DNA from: Lachnospiraceae bacterium | GTDB lineage: Bacteria > Bacillota > Clostridia > Lachnospirales > Lachnospiraceae | Assembly (NCBI GenBank): GCA_029219245.1 | Contig: JAQXTA010000010.1 | Location: forward strand, 1 to 45,500 | DNA: 45,500 nt | Direction: 5' to 3' | In this document: piece by piece, positions 32,488 to 41,916 of the stretch | How the letters are laid out: every line of letters starts with the position of its first letter | How positions within the stretch are numbered: position 1 is the first letter of the stretch | Notes under the pieces: model-generated | Told to the model about the DNA's origin: nothing | Databases searched by the model: none | Seen by the model: the letters and a program-made list of their open reading frames with translations, nothing else | Position numbers and translations under genes: made by a program

Positions 32488-34314
32488 TTAAACACCTGTT
32501 TCCAGAATCAGTCTGTCATAAACCTCTGTCAAAGTAGAAATCATCTTGGATGCCAGTGTATAGGAATTTTGGTATTTTACAAGGCTTACTGCCTCTTCAT
32601 CTTCATCTACTCCCGAAATGGAAGTTCTCTGATTTTCGATACTGACTTCCAGACTTAAGTATGTACTGTAAAAAGTATTGGCATCGCTGGCATTGAGTGC
32701 TGCATCGGAAAGTACGCACTCTAAGAAACCGCCTGCATCCCTTCCGCGGAAGCTGAACTGGTTTTTGTCGGTCAGCAAAGAAATCACCTTTTTTACCTGT
32801 TCGCATTCTTCCACACCGTTTGCTGCATCGCTTCTTGTACCAAGCAAAGAAGCATCTTTTATCAGTTCCTTGGAAATAGCAAAATTTCCTGCTGTCAGAT
32901 AATAATAGCCTTTGCCGTTCTTCTTCGAGTCATTCAACTGGGATTCGGTGTACTGTCCATCTGTTGTAACAAAATCACCGGTAAAAAGAATTCCGGCATC
33001 CTCTCCCTCACTTGTTACACCCTGTGTAAAAATGTTGTTAACCGCTTTGGAAAAATCTCTTATCCACTCATTCATCTGTGCCATGTAATAGGGAACGCCC
33101 TGATATTTTACACAGGCACCGATGCTTGCTTCTTTTCCATTCTTCCCGGTAATCAACGGCTCATCACTCTTCTCATTATCAATCGTAAAAGTATATTTGC
33201 CATCTCCGTCATAGGACCAGTCTGTGTAATAATAAATCTGGTCACCAATCACAATCGTACCACCGGTATCCGATAAATTACATTTACTCATACTGTTCAG
33301 ATACTCTGCGGTTGTAGCTATCTTTACGTTGCTGGTCTGTTTGTTATAAGAAACCGATTCCACCTTACCTGTAAAGCCTTCTCCGTTATTGCCATCACGC
33401 ATCTGAATCAATCCGCGAAGCTCACCATACATGGATTCGTTATAAAGTCCAAACTCTGTACCATTCGACCAGACAATATCATAAAGACCATCCACATCGG
33501 TCTGATTTACTTTTTCATCAAACCTTCTCGCCTTACAGATTAACTGATTGTAATCATTCTGGTCAACCAGTGTCTGCCCGCCGGCAATTCTGACAATCAG
33601 ACGGTTTGCTCCTGTTTCATTCCCCGCCTGGTCATAAATCGGAACTTCTGTGGTATCCACATCTACAATCGCAGAAAGCTCATCCAGCAAAACATCCCTT
33701 TTATCACGCAGTTCATTAGCAATCGTGCCCGTCATTTCGATGACATTAATCTGTTTGTTGATGGTCGCCAGATCCTGCGCAATGGAATTAATCTTATCAA
33801 CGCGGATTTTAATTTCGTCATTGACATCTGACTGTAGGTTCTGTAAATCACCATACATATTATTAAAATAATCAGCCATACTCTTTACGGTAGAAATAAA
33901 CTGCGCTTTCGTAGAATCAGAGTTGCTGTTTTTGGTAATTTCCTGTAAAGCATTGGATACCTGATTAAAAACGGTTTTAAAACCGGTCACATTATCATCC
34001 GTCAGATACTCCTCTAACATCTTCATATAGTATGCCTTGACATCATATTCACCAAGCTTTGTTTCATTGTCCCGATATTTTGTATCATAAAAGCTGTCAC
34101 GAATGCGTTCAATCGCAATAGTATCCACACCGGCACCTGCACATCCGTAAGTTGCAAAAACGCGCAGCGCATTGTTCGCCTCCTGTTTTACTGCCTGCCG
34201 GCTGTAACCATCCGTACTGGCATTTGCAATGTTATTTCCGGTCGTATTTAATGCTGCGTTGGCAGCTCGTAAACCCGAGGATGCAATTGTTAAACCAAAA
34301 AATGTAGATGACAT
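32488..34314 (-). CDS. flgK: Flagellar hook-associated protein FlgK, copy nearer flgL
   Basis: This 608-residue protein begins SSTFFGLTIASSGLRAANAA with the conserved ALNTTGNNIANASTDGYSRQ. It ends with the axial-protein motif EAVSLVKYQNSYTLASKMIS followed by TLTEVYDRLI. FlgK (HAP1) forms the ring between hook and filament adaptor. It differs strongly in the middle from the paralogue at 34333. One Cys (YGCAGAG) lies near residue 58. The usual family length is 450-650. It lies 18 bp behind the other flgK and 19 bp before flgL. Confidence 0.93.
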   Translation of the reverse strand: MSSTFFGLTIASSGLRAANAALNTTGNNIANASTDGYSRQAVKQEANNALRVFATYGCAGAGVDTIAIERIRDSFYDTKYRDNETKLGEYDVKAYYMKMLEEYLTDDNVTGFKTVFNQVSNALQEITKNSNSDSTKAQFISTVKSMADYFNNMYGDLQNLQSDVNDEIKIRVDKINSIAQDLATINKQINVIEMTGTIANELRDKRDVLLDELSAIVDVDTTEVPIYDQAGNETGANRLIVRIAGGQTLVDQNDYNQLICKARRFDEKVNQTDVDGLYDIVWSNGTEFGLYNESMYGELRGLIQMRDGNNGEGFTGKVESVSYNKQTSNVKIATTAEYLNSMSKCNLSDTGGTIVIGDQIYYYTDWSYDGDGKYTFTIDNEKSDEPLITGKNGKEASIGACVKYQGVPYYMAQMNEWIRDFSKAVNNIFTQGVTSEGEDAGILFTGDFVTTDGQYTESQLNDSKKNGKGYYYLTAGNFAISKELIKDASLLGTRSDAANGVEECEQVKKVISLLTDKNQFSFRGRDAGGFLECVLSDAALNASDANTFYSTYLSLEVSIENQRTSISGVDEDEEAVSLVKYQNSYTLASKMISTLTEVYDRLILETGV

Positions 34315-34332
34315 GTTCTCACCTCTCGTTTC

Positions 34333-36015
34333 CTATCTTCCTAATGTTGTCAGAATGTGCTCCAGCATCTCACTGATAACATTGATATAACGGCTGGATG
34401 CATTGTATGCATTCTGGTACATTATCATGTTCGTCAGTTCTTCATCCGAGGAAACCCCAACGATTTGTTCCCTTGCGCTGTTTAAAGAATCAACGGTAAC
34501 CGTCTGGCTTTCCTGAATGGAAGCAAATACAGCACCGGAATTAGCAACCTGGGAAACCAGATTTTTATAGTAGTCATTAAAGCAGACCGGTGTCTGCACA
34601 TTTGGATTCAACGTATAAACCGTTTCCTGGAAGGCTTTCTTCAATTCTTCCATAGTGGCATTGTCTTCGGAAGAATCAGCCAGACGGAATGTTAACAGTG
34701 CCGGATTCTGACGAAGTTCCATGTTAACTACCAGATTGTTGACATTCCAACCGGTTTCCACTACCGTTCCGTCCGGCAGGGTAACTGTTTTCCCCTCATC
34801 AATAATCCGGGTAAATAACTGATAAGGTTCCCCCTTTTCATCTCTTAAGTAGTCCGAGTCCGGATAAACTGCGGATTCCCGATTTGCCGCATCTGCCAGA
34901 ATTCCGTTTATTTTCGTTGTTACCGCATTGATTAACTGATCAAACTCGGCTTCAATATTCATAATAATCGACTGGGAAATCTGTCTGTCATACCAGCCTT
35001 CTTCATATTCCCCATCCGGATTGATATCCTTGATTTCCAATCCGGTAGCTCTGTGGTCTCCTCTGGCTAAAAGAATGCCTTTTAACGAACCGATATCCGT
35101 ATTCAAATCGGATGCTATCGTCTTGGTTAAATCAAATACTTTGGCGGCATCCAGACTTTCTTCGGTTAATATTTTCTTACCTTCTTCGGTATAAGTATAG
35201 GTAGCATACATCTCCCAATATGGTGTGTAAAATCCAGTCTGTTGGTCTTCATAAAGTGACATCTGGTTTACCAGACCACCCTTTACCAGATCCACACCTT
35301 CAAATTTCACGCTCAGATATCCCATATCATCTTCGGCATAGGAGATGTTTCCCATTTTGGCGAGTTCATCCAATAGCTGATTACGCTGGTCTCTCAAATC
35401 ATTGGCATGTTCAACCCCACCAGCTTCTATTTTAATAATATGCTCATTCAGTTCCTCAATGGTCTGGGCATACTGATTAATCTGATCCACTTTCTGCAGG
35501 ACAGACTGATTCATATTGTCCTGATAATCGCATAAGCTTTGATATACTGCCGATGCTTTTGTAATAAATTCATGGGAACGTGTCACAAACAGGTTCTGGT
35601 TTACCGCACTGGTCGGATCCTTGCTGAGTTCTTCCACTGCGGTCCATAAATTCGTAAGTGCTTCTGAGAATTCATGTCCCTCATTGGATTCTCCCAGAAT
35701 GTCCTCTATCTCTTCCATAGCATTATAAGATACCTCGTAAAAGGCACTCCTGCCAGACTCACGACGATAGTTTTTATCCAGAAAATAATCTCTTACCTGT
35801 CTTGTTTGGGAATAATTGACACCTAAGCCCAACTGCTGCCAGCTTACGGTAGAACTCTTGGAAATGGTATTATATGACCTTGTTCCAAGCGCTACCTGCT
35901 GTCTGGTATAGCCCTCAGTGTCTAAGTTAGACATGTTATGCGCTGTTGTATTTAACGCATTTTGTGAAGTTTGTAATCCTGATACGCCCAAATAGAGGCT
36001 TCCCATCAATGACAT
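34333..36015 (-). CDS. flgK: Flagellar hook-associated protein FlgK, copy nearer flgN
   Basis: This 560-residue protein opens MSLMGSLYLGVSGLQTSQNA with ALNTTAHNMSNLDTEGYTRQ and ends TNMIMYQNAYNASSRYINVI. Both ends fit FlgK. The middle is acidic and coiled-coil-rich (KVDQINQYAQTIEELNEHII). Its N-terminus departs from the classic ANAALNTTGNNIAN form, so it may be specialised, for instance forming a separate ring layer or alternating with the other copy. It follows flgN by 27 bp in the flgM operon. Confidence 0.92.
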   Translation of the reverse strand: MSLMGSLYLGVSGLQTSQNALNTTAHNMSNLDTEGYTRQQVALGTRSYNTISKSSTVSWQQLGLGVNYSQTRQVRDYFLDKNYRRESGRSAFYEVSYNAMEEIEDILGESNEGHEFSEALTNLWTAVEELSKDPTSAVNQNLFVTRSHEFITKASAVYQSLCDYQDNMNQSVLQKVDQINQYAQTIEELNEHIIKIEAGGVEHANDLRDQRNQLLDELAKMGNISYAEDDMGYLSVKFEGVDLVKGGLVNQMSLYEDQQTGFYTPYWEMYATYTYTEEGKKILTEESLDAAKVFDLTKTIASDLNTDIGSLKGILLARGDHRATGLEIKDINPDGEYEEGWYDRQISQSIIMNIEAEFDQLINAVTTKINGILADAANRESAVYPDSDYLRDEKGEPYQLFTRIIDEGKTVTLPDGTVVETGWNVNNLVVNMELRQNPALLTFRLADSSEDNATMEELKKAFQETVYTLNPNVQTPVCFNDYYKNLVSQVANSGAVFASIQESQTVTVDSLNSAREQIVGVSSDEELTNMIMYQNAYNASSRYINVISEMLEHILTTLGR

Positions 36016-36042
36016 AACGTTACCGCCCTTAACAATCTATTC

Positions 36043-36561
36043 TTACTGTTTGGCATCAAATGATTTACGGCTTGTGCCTATCATATCGCCGGTATTATAT
36101 GCGCCTTTGTTATAATTTGCAGTTTCCGGTGCCGCCTTCATCGACTGAAGGACATTCATATTAAATTTCACCATCTCAAGCGCGCTCTGTACCAATTCAC
36201 GATTCTGCTCATTTACTCTCGCTACATTTTTTACATTGGCTTTCAGTTTATCAAACACAGTGGCCAGCTTCTGCTGTTCCTCCGGTCTGGAAGCAAGCAT
36301 CTTGATTAAATCTGCAATTTTTAATTTGGTAACATCCTTGTTAAGTACGTTCGCTATATCTTTCACAGCCTCATTTCGGATAACGTCTAAATGATTGATT
36401 CTGCTTACGATAAGCTGTTCTTCATCCGTGATTTTCGCTAATTTTTCCAAATCCTCTGACACAATGACAGGTGTTTTCTGCATGGACAGCGTCAGTAAAT
36501 TCTCATACTCCGCACTTTCCTTTTCCAAAACATCTATCAGGTTTTCCATTAAACTTGCCAC
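36043..36561 (-). CDS. flgN: Flagellar export chaperone FlgN
   Basis: This 172-residue helical protein has the FlgN pattern (LMENLIDVLEKESAEYENLL, then TDEEQLIVSRINHLDVIRNE and VNEQNRELVQSALEMVKFNM). FlgN holds FlgK and FlgL in the cytoplasm before export, and those genes follow it here. The start is GTG at 36561 with AGGTGAG upstream; an internal ATG four codons later is too far from that site. Confidence 0.9.
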   Translation of the reverse strand: MASLMENLIDVLEKESAEYENLLTLSMQKTPVIVSEDLEKLAKITDEEQLIVSRINHLDVIRNEAVKDIANVLNKDVTKLKIADLIKMLASRPEEQQKLATVFDKLKANVKNVARVNEQNRELVQSALEMVKFNMNVLQSMKAAPETANYNKGAYNTGDMIGTSRKSFDAKQ

Positions 36562-36586
36562 GCCAAAATCTCACCTTTCACTGTGT

Positions 36587-36868
36587 CTATTGATTGGATT
36601 TTTCTTCATACTGCTGTAATAACTTCTCTGCAAAGCTCTCCCCGCTTACCTGATAAGTACCGTTCGCAATACTTTCCTTAAGAGGAGCAATCAGATTTTC
36701 TCTCACATCACTGCTTGCGGCAACGGCTGCTTTGGCGGTCTGGATATCCTTGCCAAAACGAGAAATCTGTAACTGGTCGGAAATACCATTTGCTGCCTGC
36801 TTATGTGCTTTGGTCGTTTTCTTGGTGCTATATAGCTGTTGAACCTGAGTATATGCCTCAATACGCAT
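36587..36868 (-). CDS. flgM: Anti-sigma-28 factor FlgM
   Basis: This 93-residue protein has the FlgM arrangement: MRIEAYTQVQQLY, a linker, DQLQISRFGKDIQTAKAAVA, and the sigma-binding end REEN-like VRENLIAPLKESIANGTYQV followed by SGESFAEKLLQQY. FlgM keeps sigma-28 inactive until the hook is complete and FlgM is exported. The ATG at 36868 is chosen over one 45 bp upstream because a full GGAGGAG stands before it. The gene carries its own sigma-28 promoter, so FlgM limits its own operon, a feedback loop. Confidence 0.93.
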   Translation of the reverse strand: MRIEAYTQVQQLYSTKKTTKAHKQAANGISDQLQISRFGKDIQTAKAAVAASSDVRENLIAPLKESIANGTYQVSGESFAEKLLQQYEEKSNQ

Positions 36869-36925
36869 TTCAGACTCCTCCTTCCTTTCCATTTCAAACA
36901 GTCCTTTTCTCAACTGTTACTAATT

Positions 36926-36952
36926 GTATCGGATTTTTTCAAAAAGACTTTA
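36926..36952 (-). promoter_or_regulatory. Sigma-28 promoter of the flgM-csrA operon
   Basis: Minus strand TAAA (36949-36952), exactly 15 bases, TCCGATAC (36926-36933). It stands between the response regulator stop and flgM. Confidence 0.9.
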
Positions 36953-36971
36953 GAGGATGCTGCGTTTTTTT

Positions 36972-37787
36972 TCAATCTAACTCCGATTCCTCCATTCTGC
37001 AGAGTCTGCCACAAGTTTCCTCGCTCCAGGAATAGTCCGCCATATATTTACCGTCAAACAAAGTTTCTTTGATATCTTTTCCATCTAATACTTCATAGTA
37101 ATCACAACAAATCTCCTGCCGGTTAACATGGCAGCTTCCTCTGGAAGTGACAAATACCGACTCAATACCATAATGCTGAAAAAGTGCTTTAAGATAGGCC
37201 ACCGATTTCCGATACAGGCATTTCACCCTGTCATCATAATCTCTATTCTCCCAAAGTAAATCAGTAGCCTTCTTCATACTCACTTCTCCGCCTTCATAAT
37301 CAATACAGACTGCCAGAAGTTCTTTCGCTTTCTGATTCCTAAATTCTACAAACTGTCCGTCAATAAACACCTCAAAATTGCCAAACGTTTTGACCGTCAC
37401 TCTCTTTTGAAGTCTCCCGGACAAATATTTTGCCCTTTCAAGAACATCCGTAGCTTCTTCCATAAGATACGGCTTTAACACAAAATAGTCTGCCTTGACA
37501 TCCAGCATTGCATCCCGCAGGTATTTTTCATAGGAAGAAATATATATAAGAATAATCTTTTTATTGATTTCTCTCAGCTTTCTTCCCAATGCAATCCCAT
37601 CCAGCACCGGCATCCTGATATCCAAAAGGGCACAATCCACCGGATGACTCTGTGCATAAAAGAGCGCTTCCGGTGACTGGCTGAAAATAGCCACCAGTTC
37701 AATATCTCTTTTACAATTCTCTAATATAAATTGTCTCACGCTCCATAATTCATCATCTACCAGAATGGTCTTGACTCTCACCTGCAT
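36972..37787 (-). CDS. Response regulator with SARP/winged-helix output
   Basis: In this 271-residue protein, residues 1-120 are a receiver domain (VKTILVDDELWSVRQFI, phospho-acceptor Asp56 in CALLDIRMPVLDG, YISSYEK, and VLKPY with the conserved Lys). Residues 130-245 (TVKTFGNFEVFIDGQFVEFR, KAKELLAVCIDYEGG) form a winged-helix domain of the SARP/Trans_reg_C-like type found in clostridial regulators. AAGGAGGG precedes the ATG. It follows the giant hybrid kinase by 47 bp, its likely partner, and lies just upstream of flgM, so it may control motility genes. The gene ends in TGA. Confidence 0.85.
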   Translation of the reverse strand: MQVRVKTILVDDELWSVRQFILENCKRDIELVAIFSQSPEALFYAQSHPVDCALLDIRMPVLDGIALGRKLREINKKIILIYISSYEKYLRDAMLDVKADYFVLKPYLMEEATDVLERAKYLSGRLQKRVTVKTFGNFEVFIDGQFVEFRNQKAKELLAVCIDYEGGEVSMKKATDLLWENRDYDDRVKCLYRKSVAYLKALFQHYGIESVFVTSRGSCHVNRQEICCDYYEVLDGKDIKETLFDGKYMADYSWSEETCGRLCRMEESELD

Positions 37788-37834
37788 TCTCCCTCCTTAT
37801 GTTTCTACGGAAAGCAAGGAAAGTAACATCCGTT

Positions 37835-40800
37835 TTATGATTCATGCATCCGATAATTCATATCTTCATCCATAAGTTCCAGCATAATGTCTGCAATCCG
37901 GGGGTCAAACTGGCTTGCTTTTCCCTTTTCAACTTCACCACGAACAACTTCCTGTGGCAGCACATCCCGGTAACTACGTTTGGATGTCATGGCATCATAG
38001 GCATCTGCAACCCCAATGATTCTCGCTATCTCTGGAATTTCTTCCCCTTTCAGCTTATCCGGATAGCCTTTTCCATCATATCGTTCATGGTGCCATCTCG
38101 CACCGATTGCAATATCCGGTATCTCTGATATTTCATTCAAAATATTACTACCAATAACCGGATGCGTTTTAATGATTTCATATTCTTCATCCGTCAGCTT
38201 CGACGGTTTATTAATAATTTCCCGCGGGATACCTATTTTGCCTATATCATGCAGCAATGCAGCATATTGAAGACGCTCCAGTTTTTCACCCGAATATCCC
38301 ATCTGCTTGGCAATCATGACAGAATATTCTGCCACTCTTGTCGAATGACCGTTCGTATAGGAATCCTTGGCATCAATCGTGCTTGCCAATGCATGCACCA
38401 TCTGCAGAGACATTCTTTCTACACTCTGTCGCCGTTTCTCGGCTACCTCCGTCTGCTTTTCCACTTCCTTTTCCAAATTTTTCTGTAAATAGGAAAGTTC
38501 GAGAATTCTCTGAATTCTCTGTGTAGCAACATCTTTTCGGAACGGCTTTCGTAAAAAGTCAATCGCTCCTTCGCTGAATCCCTGTACCTCTGTATTTTCA
38601 TCTTCATCCGAAGTCAGGAAAATAACCGGTATGTCCGCATATTTTTCATTATTTTTCAATATACGGATCAAATCATGTCCGTCCATATCCGGCATATGTA
38701 CATCCAACAGCATTAAATCCGGCTGATATTCCTTTAATTGCTCCAATGCTTTCTGACCGGACTGTACGGCAGACACATTATATTCTTCCTGCAACATGCT
38801 TGTAACAGCCTTACAATTAATCTCATCATCATCCACAAGCATAATGTGGGCACGCTTATCTTCTTCCAGCCCTTCCAGACGTTTGCACATTTCCTCCGTC
38901 AAGCGGATAACCTCTTCCATGGCAACATCTGCCATACTGACTCCAAGCTGTTCTAGCATTGGCTGCATGTCTGCGGGGAATGCAAAGGTCTCCAGTTCTT
39001 TCATAGCTTCATCTGCCGTATCCAGATCAAAGCTGTCCATTGCATCATGCAGACGAAGCAATGTCTGCCGCATCTTTTCGACCGGTACTTTGGTCTGGCT
39101 TTCCTGTGCCGCCTTTCCATAACTTTCCAGAATTTTCTTGTAACTGCGGTACCATTCCATCAGCTTAGGATTCCGCTCCTCAATCTGTTCCTTATCCCCG
39201 GCATTGCCAAGCTGCTCCATTTGATAAAACTGCTCCGATAATTCCAGTGCTCCTATCATTCTGGCTGTATTTTTCAAAGCATGGACCTCAATGGTATAAT
39301 CACGAAGCATACCATCTGCAAGACACTTTTCCAACTTGACTGTCTTTGGCTCAATCAGTTTATAAAAATCTCCAAGCAGTTCCAAAAAAAGTTCCTTAGA
39401 GCCACAGTTCTTAATTCCTTCGGCAACATCCAGCCCCTCAATAACCGGAAGTTCATCCTCCACTGCATCCTTCTTTGCCAAATCTTGCGCATCGACAGTC
39501 GTTGTGGTTTTCTCCGGTTGTTCTTTTTCTGCCATTGTCACCAGTTCTTCCGGCAGCCACCGCAAAATACACTTTGCAATATCCTTCAGCTTAATCGGCT
39601 TGGCAACAAAGTCATCCAGCTTTTCCCGTAAAAACATTTCTCTCGCTTCTGCTGTTGCATTGGCCGACAATGCTATAATCGGCAGTTTCTGATAAAAGTC
39701 ATCTTCCAGCTTACGAATTTCCCTGGTTGCCTCAATGCCATCCATAACCGGCATCATATGATCCATGAAAACAAGATGATATTTCTTTTCCTGTACCATC
39801 GCGACTGCTTCTTTTCCGTTTTTTGCCGTATCAATCCGCATCTGAAACGGTGCCAGTAATCCCTTGGCAACCTTCAGATTCATTTCATTATCATCTACAA
39901 TCAGTATGTTTGCTTCCGGTGCTGTAAAATGCATTTCTTCCTCTACCGCACTCTGAAATACCAATTCCTCATGATTCAAAAGCTGGCAGAAATTTAAGCT
40001 GTATACCGGTTTGTTTAAAATTGTAACATTCCTGTTAGAAAAATTTTCTAACATTGGATTCTGCAAGATGCATACCGTACCGTTTTTATCAAGCAATTTT
40101 CTTTTTTCTTCTTCTGATATTCCTTCCACATCATCCGCAATCAGAAATTCTATATCCGGTAAGGAAGAATCTTCTGCCTGAACATTTCCCAAATCAACAC
40201 AGTTTACATGATAGGATGCAGCCAGCTTCCAAAGCTGTCTTTTTACTATTTCATTATCAATCCGGATACCCACCGTTCCCTGTTTTTCCGGTTCTGTTTT
40301 CAGTCGTGCTGCGCATCTGCCGTCCACAATCTTCTGCGGCAGTGAAAAGTAGAAAGTGCTTCCCTCTCCATACTTACTTCTGACACCAATATCTCCATGC
40401 ATCAGTTCGACAAGTTGTTTGGAAATGGCAAGTCCCAGTCCTGTGCCCTCTTTATCCCGGTTTTTCTTGGTATCTACCTGTTGAAAGGAGTCAAATAGTT
40501 TTCCTAAATCTTCTTTGCGGATTCCCTGCCCGGTGTCCTCAACCAAGAAAGTCAGTTCCATTTTTTCCTCATCAAGAGCCTCCGCTTTTACGGTCAGTTT
40601 TACATAGCCTTCCTCCGTAAACTTAATGGCATTGTTCATCAGATTGATGATAATCTGCCGCAGTCTCTGTCCGTCACCATACAGTTTTCTCGGCATATTT
40701 CTGTCAATATCGTACAAAAGTTCCACTTTTTTATTGCCAATCCGATTCAAGAAAATCATTGCCAGATCATGAAACATGGACATGGGCTCATATTCTTCTT

Positions 40801-41728
40801 CAATAATTTCCAGCTTGCCGGATTCGATTTTGGAGAAATCCAGAATATCATTGATAATCGTAAGCAGGGCAGCTCCGGAATTTTTAATGTTATTCAGATA
40901 CTCTCTCGTCTGCTTAGAATGCTCCTCCCGAAGCAGTATATCTACCATACCGACAATTGTATTCATCGGTGTCCTGATTTCGTGGGACATATTGGACAGG
41001 AATGCAGACTTTGCTTCATTGGCAGCCTCTACCTTCTGCATGTTCAATGTCTGTTCATAATAATAAGAACGCTTATTTCCCTGCATAATCAGAATAATAA
41101 TGGTAACCGTCAAAACAAAGGCCGTAATACCCATCAAAAGCATATTGATAACATAGCGGTCCACCAGAACATCATTATAAGCATTTGCTACCGGTTTGGT
41201 ACTCAAGGTATTCGAATAAAACATCATCAGAACCCCGACTACACAAAGCAGAATTTTTTCCCACTTCAGTATATTCCGATGCATCATTTCCCGATTAAAT
41301 TTTTTCCGCCATTTTCTACCTATAATCAAGAACAGAAGAAGCAAGGCAATAAGAATTCCATAAACAGTAAAACTATAAATAATGGTATATTTTTCGGACA
41401 TTCTAAGCAATGCCACCGGAAGAACCAGAATAGGAACAAAAAGACCGTTGATAATTCCCGTAATCGGAAAAATCAAAAAGAAACCACGCAAACGATGTTC
41501 TTTCCTTGCCAGACTGATATTCAATCCACCTGCCAACAGTAATATTACCATTGCAACATCTTCCCCAAACCACCGGAAGGAAGCCCCTACCAGGAAAATG
41601 CTGACCAGATAATACATACACTGCTTCCGGGATTCCAGTCCATGTTCCAGAAATATATACCGCTCCGTCATAAATATGCCTATATATATTAAAATTAACT
41701 CTAATAGAACATTAATCTCGTACAGCAT
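37835..41728 (-). CDS. Hybrid histidine kinase with two receivers, Hpt and HD-GYP
   Basis: This 1297-residue signalling hub has several membrane helices at about 1-215, then HisKA with FLSNMSHEIRTPMN (His249) and a HATPase with NLMNNAIKFTEEG, DTGQGI and GTGLGLAI. A degenerate receiver-like stretch spans about 485-590. Receiver 1 has FMDHMMPVMDG (Asp656). An Hpt domain has VHALKNTARMIGA (His816), receiver 2 has LLDVHMPDMDG (Asp1009), and an HD-GYP domain has LLHDIGKIGIP (HD 1160-1161) and HHERYDGKGYP. The last is a cyclic-di-GMP phosphodiesterase signature, so phosphorelay and c-di-GMP breakdown are in one chain. The ATG at 41728 has GGGAG upstream; a GTG at 41761 is possible but lacks a ribosome site. 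A good sigma-A promoter precedes it. Low c-di-GMP usually favours motility, which fits the neighbours. Confidence 0.9.
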   Translation of the reverse strand: MLYEINVLLELILIYIGIFMTERYIFLEHGLESRKQCMYYLVSIFLVGASFRWFGEDVAMVILLLAGGLNISLARKEHRLRGFFLIFPITGIINGLFVPILVLPVALLRMSEKYTIIYSFTVYGILIALLLLFLIIGRKWRKKFNREMMHRNILKWEKILLCVVGVLMMFYSNTLSTKPVANAYNDVLVDRYVINMLLMGITAFVLTVTIIILIMQGNKRSYYYEQTLNMQKVEAANEAKSAFLSNMSHEIRTPMNTIVGMVDILLREEHSKQTREYLNNIKNSGAALLTIINDILDFSKIESGKLEIIEEEYEPMSMFHDLAMIFLNRIGNKKVELLYDIDRNMPRKLYGDGQRLRQIIINLMNNAIKFTEEGYVKLTVKAEALDEEKMELTFLVEDTGQGIRKEDLGKLFDSFQQVDTKKNRDKEGTGLGLAISKQLVELMHGDIGVRSKYGEGSTFYFSLPQKIVDGRCAARLKTEPEKQGTVGIRIDNEIVKRQLWKLAASYHVNCVDLGNVQAEDSSLPDIEFLIADDVEGISEEEKRKLLDKNGTVCILQNPMLENFSNRNVTILNKPVYSLNFCQLLNHEELVFQSAVEEEMHFTAPEANILIVDDNEMNLKVAKGLLAPFQMRIDTAKNGKEAVAMVQEKKYHLVFMDHMMPVMDGIEATREIRKLEDDFYQKLPIIALSANATAEAREMFLREKLDDFVAKPIKLKDIAKCILRWLPEELVTMAEKEQPEKTTTTVDAQDLAKKDAVEDELPVIEGLDVAEGIKNCGSKELFLELLGDFYKLIEPKTVKLEKCLADGMLRDYTIEVHALKNTARMIGALELSEQFYQMEQLGNAGDKEQIEERNPKLMEWYRSYKKILESYGKAAQESQTKVPVEKMRQTLLRLHDAMDSFDLDTADEAMKELETFAFPADMQPMLEQLGVSMADVAMEEVIRLTEEMCKRLEGLEEDKRAHIMLVDDDEINCKAVTSMLQEEYNVSAVQSGQKALEQLKEYQPDLMLLDVHMPDMDGHDLIRILKNNEKYADIPVIFLTSDEDENTEVQGFSEGAIDFLRKPFRKDVATQRIQRILELSYLQKNLEKEVEKQTEVAEKRRQSVERMSLQMVHALASTIDAKDSYTNGHSTRVAEYSVMIAKQMGYSGEKLERLQYAALLHDIGKIGIPREIINKPSKLTDEEYEIIKTHPVIGSNILNEISEIPDIAIGARWHHERYDGKGYPDKLKGEEIPEIARIIGVADAYDAMTSKRSYRDVLPQEVVRGEVEKGKASQFDPRIADIMLELMDEDMNYRMHES

Positions 41729-41796
41729 GCCTGTTTCTTCTCCCATCACAAAAATGCTCACAAAAAGCTTATGCTAATTCGTTTCTGATAAAACAA

Positions 41797-41825
41797 ATTC
41801 TAACAAATATTGCCTTTCTTTTCAA
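41797..41825 (-). promoter_or_regulatory. Sigma-A promoter of the hybrid kinase
   Basis: Minus strand TTGAAA (41820-41825), 17-bp spacer, TAGAAT (41797-41802), close to consensus. It lies right after the terminator of the chemoreceptor gene. Confidence 0.85.
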
Positions 41826-41833
41826 TTAAAAGA

Positions 41834-41890
41834 ATAGCGGGAGAAGATAGCAACCCCATGTATTTAGGTGCTACCATTTTCTCCCACTAT
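41834..41890 (-). terminator. Terminator of the chemoreceptor gene
   Basis: ATAG-GGGAGAA pairs with TTCTCCC-CTAT around a second, bulged stem (TAGC-ACC with GGTGCTA). The minus-strand tail CTATTCTTTTAATTG is T-rich. It starts 27 bp after the stop at 41917. Confidence 0.7.
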
Positions 41891-41916
41891 CCAAAAAATG
41901 TGAAGTCTTACTATTT

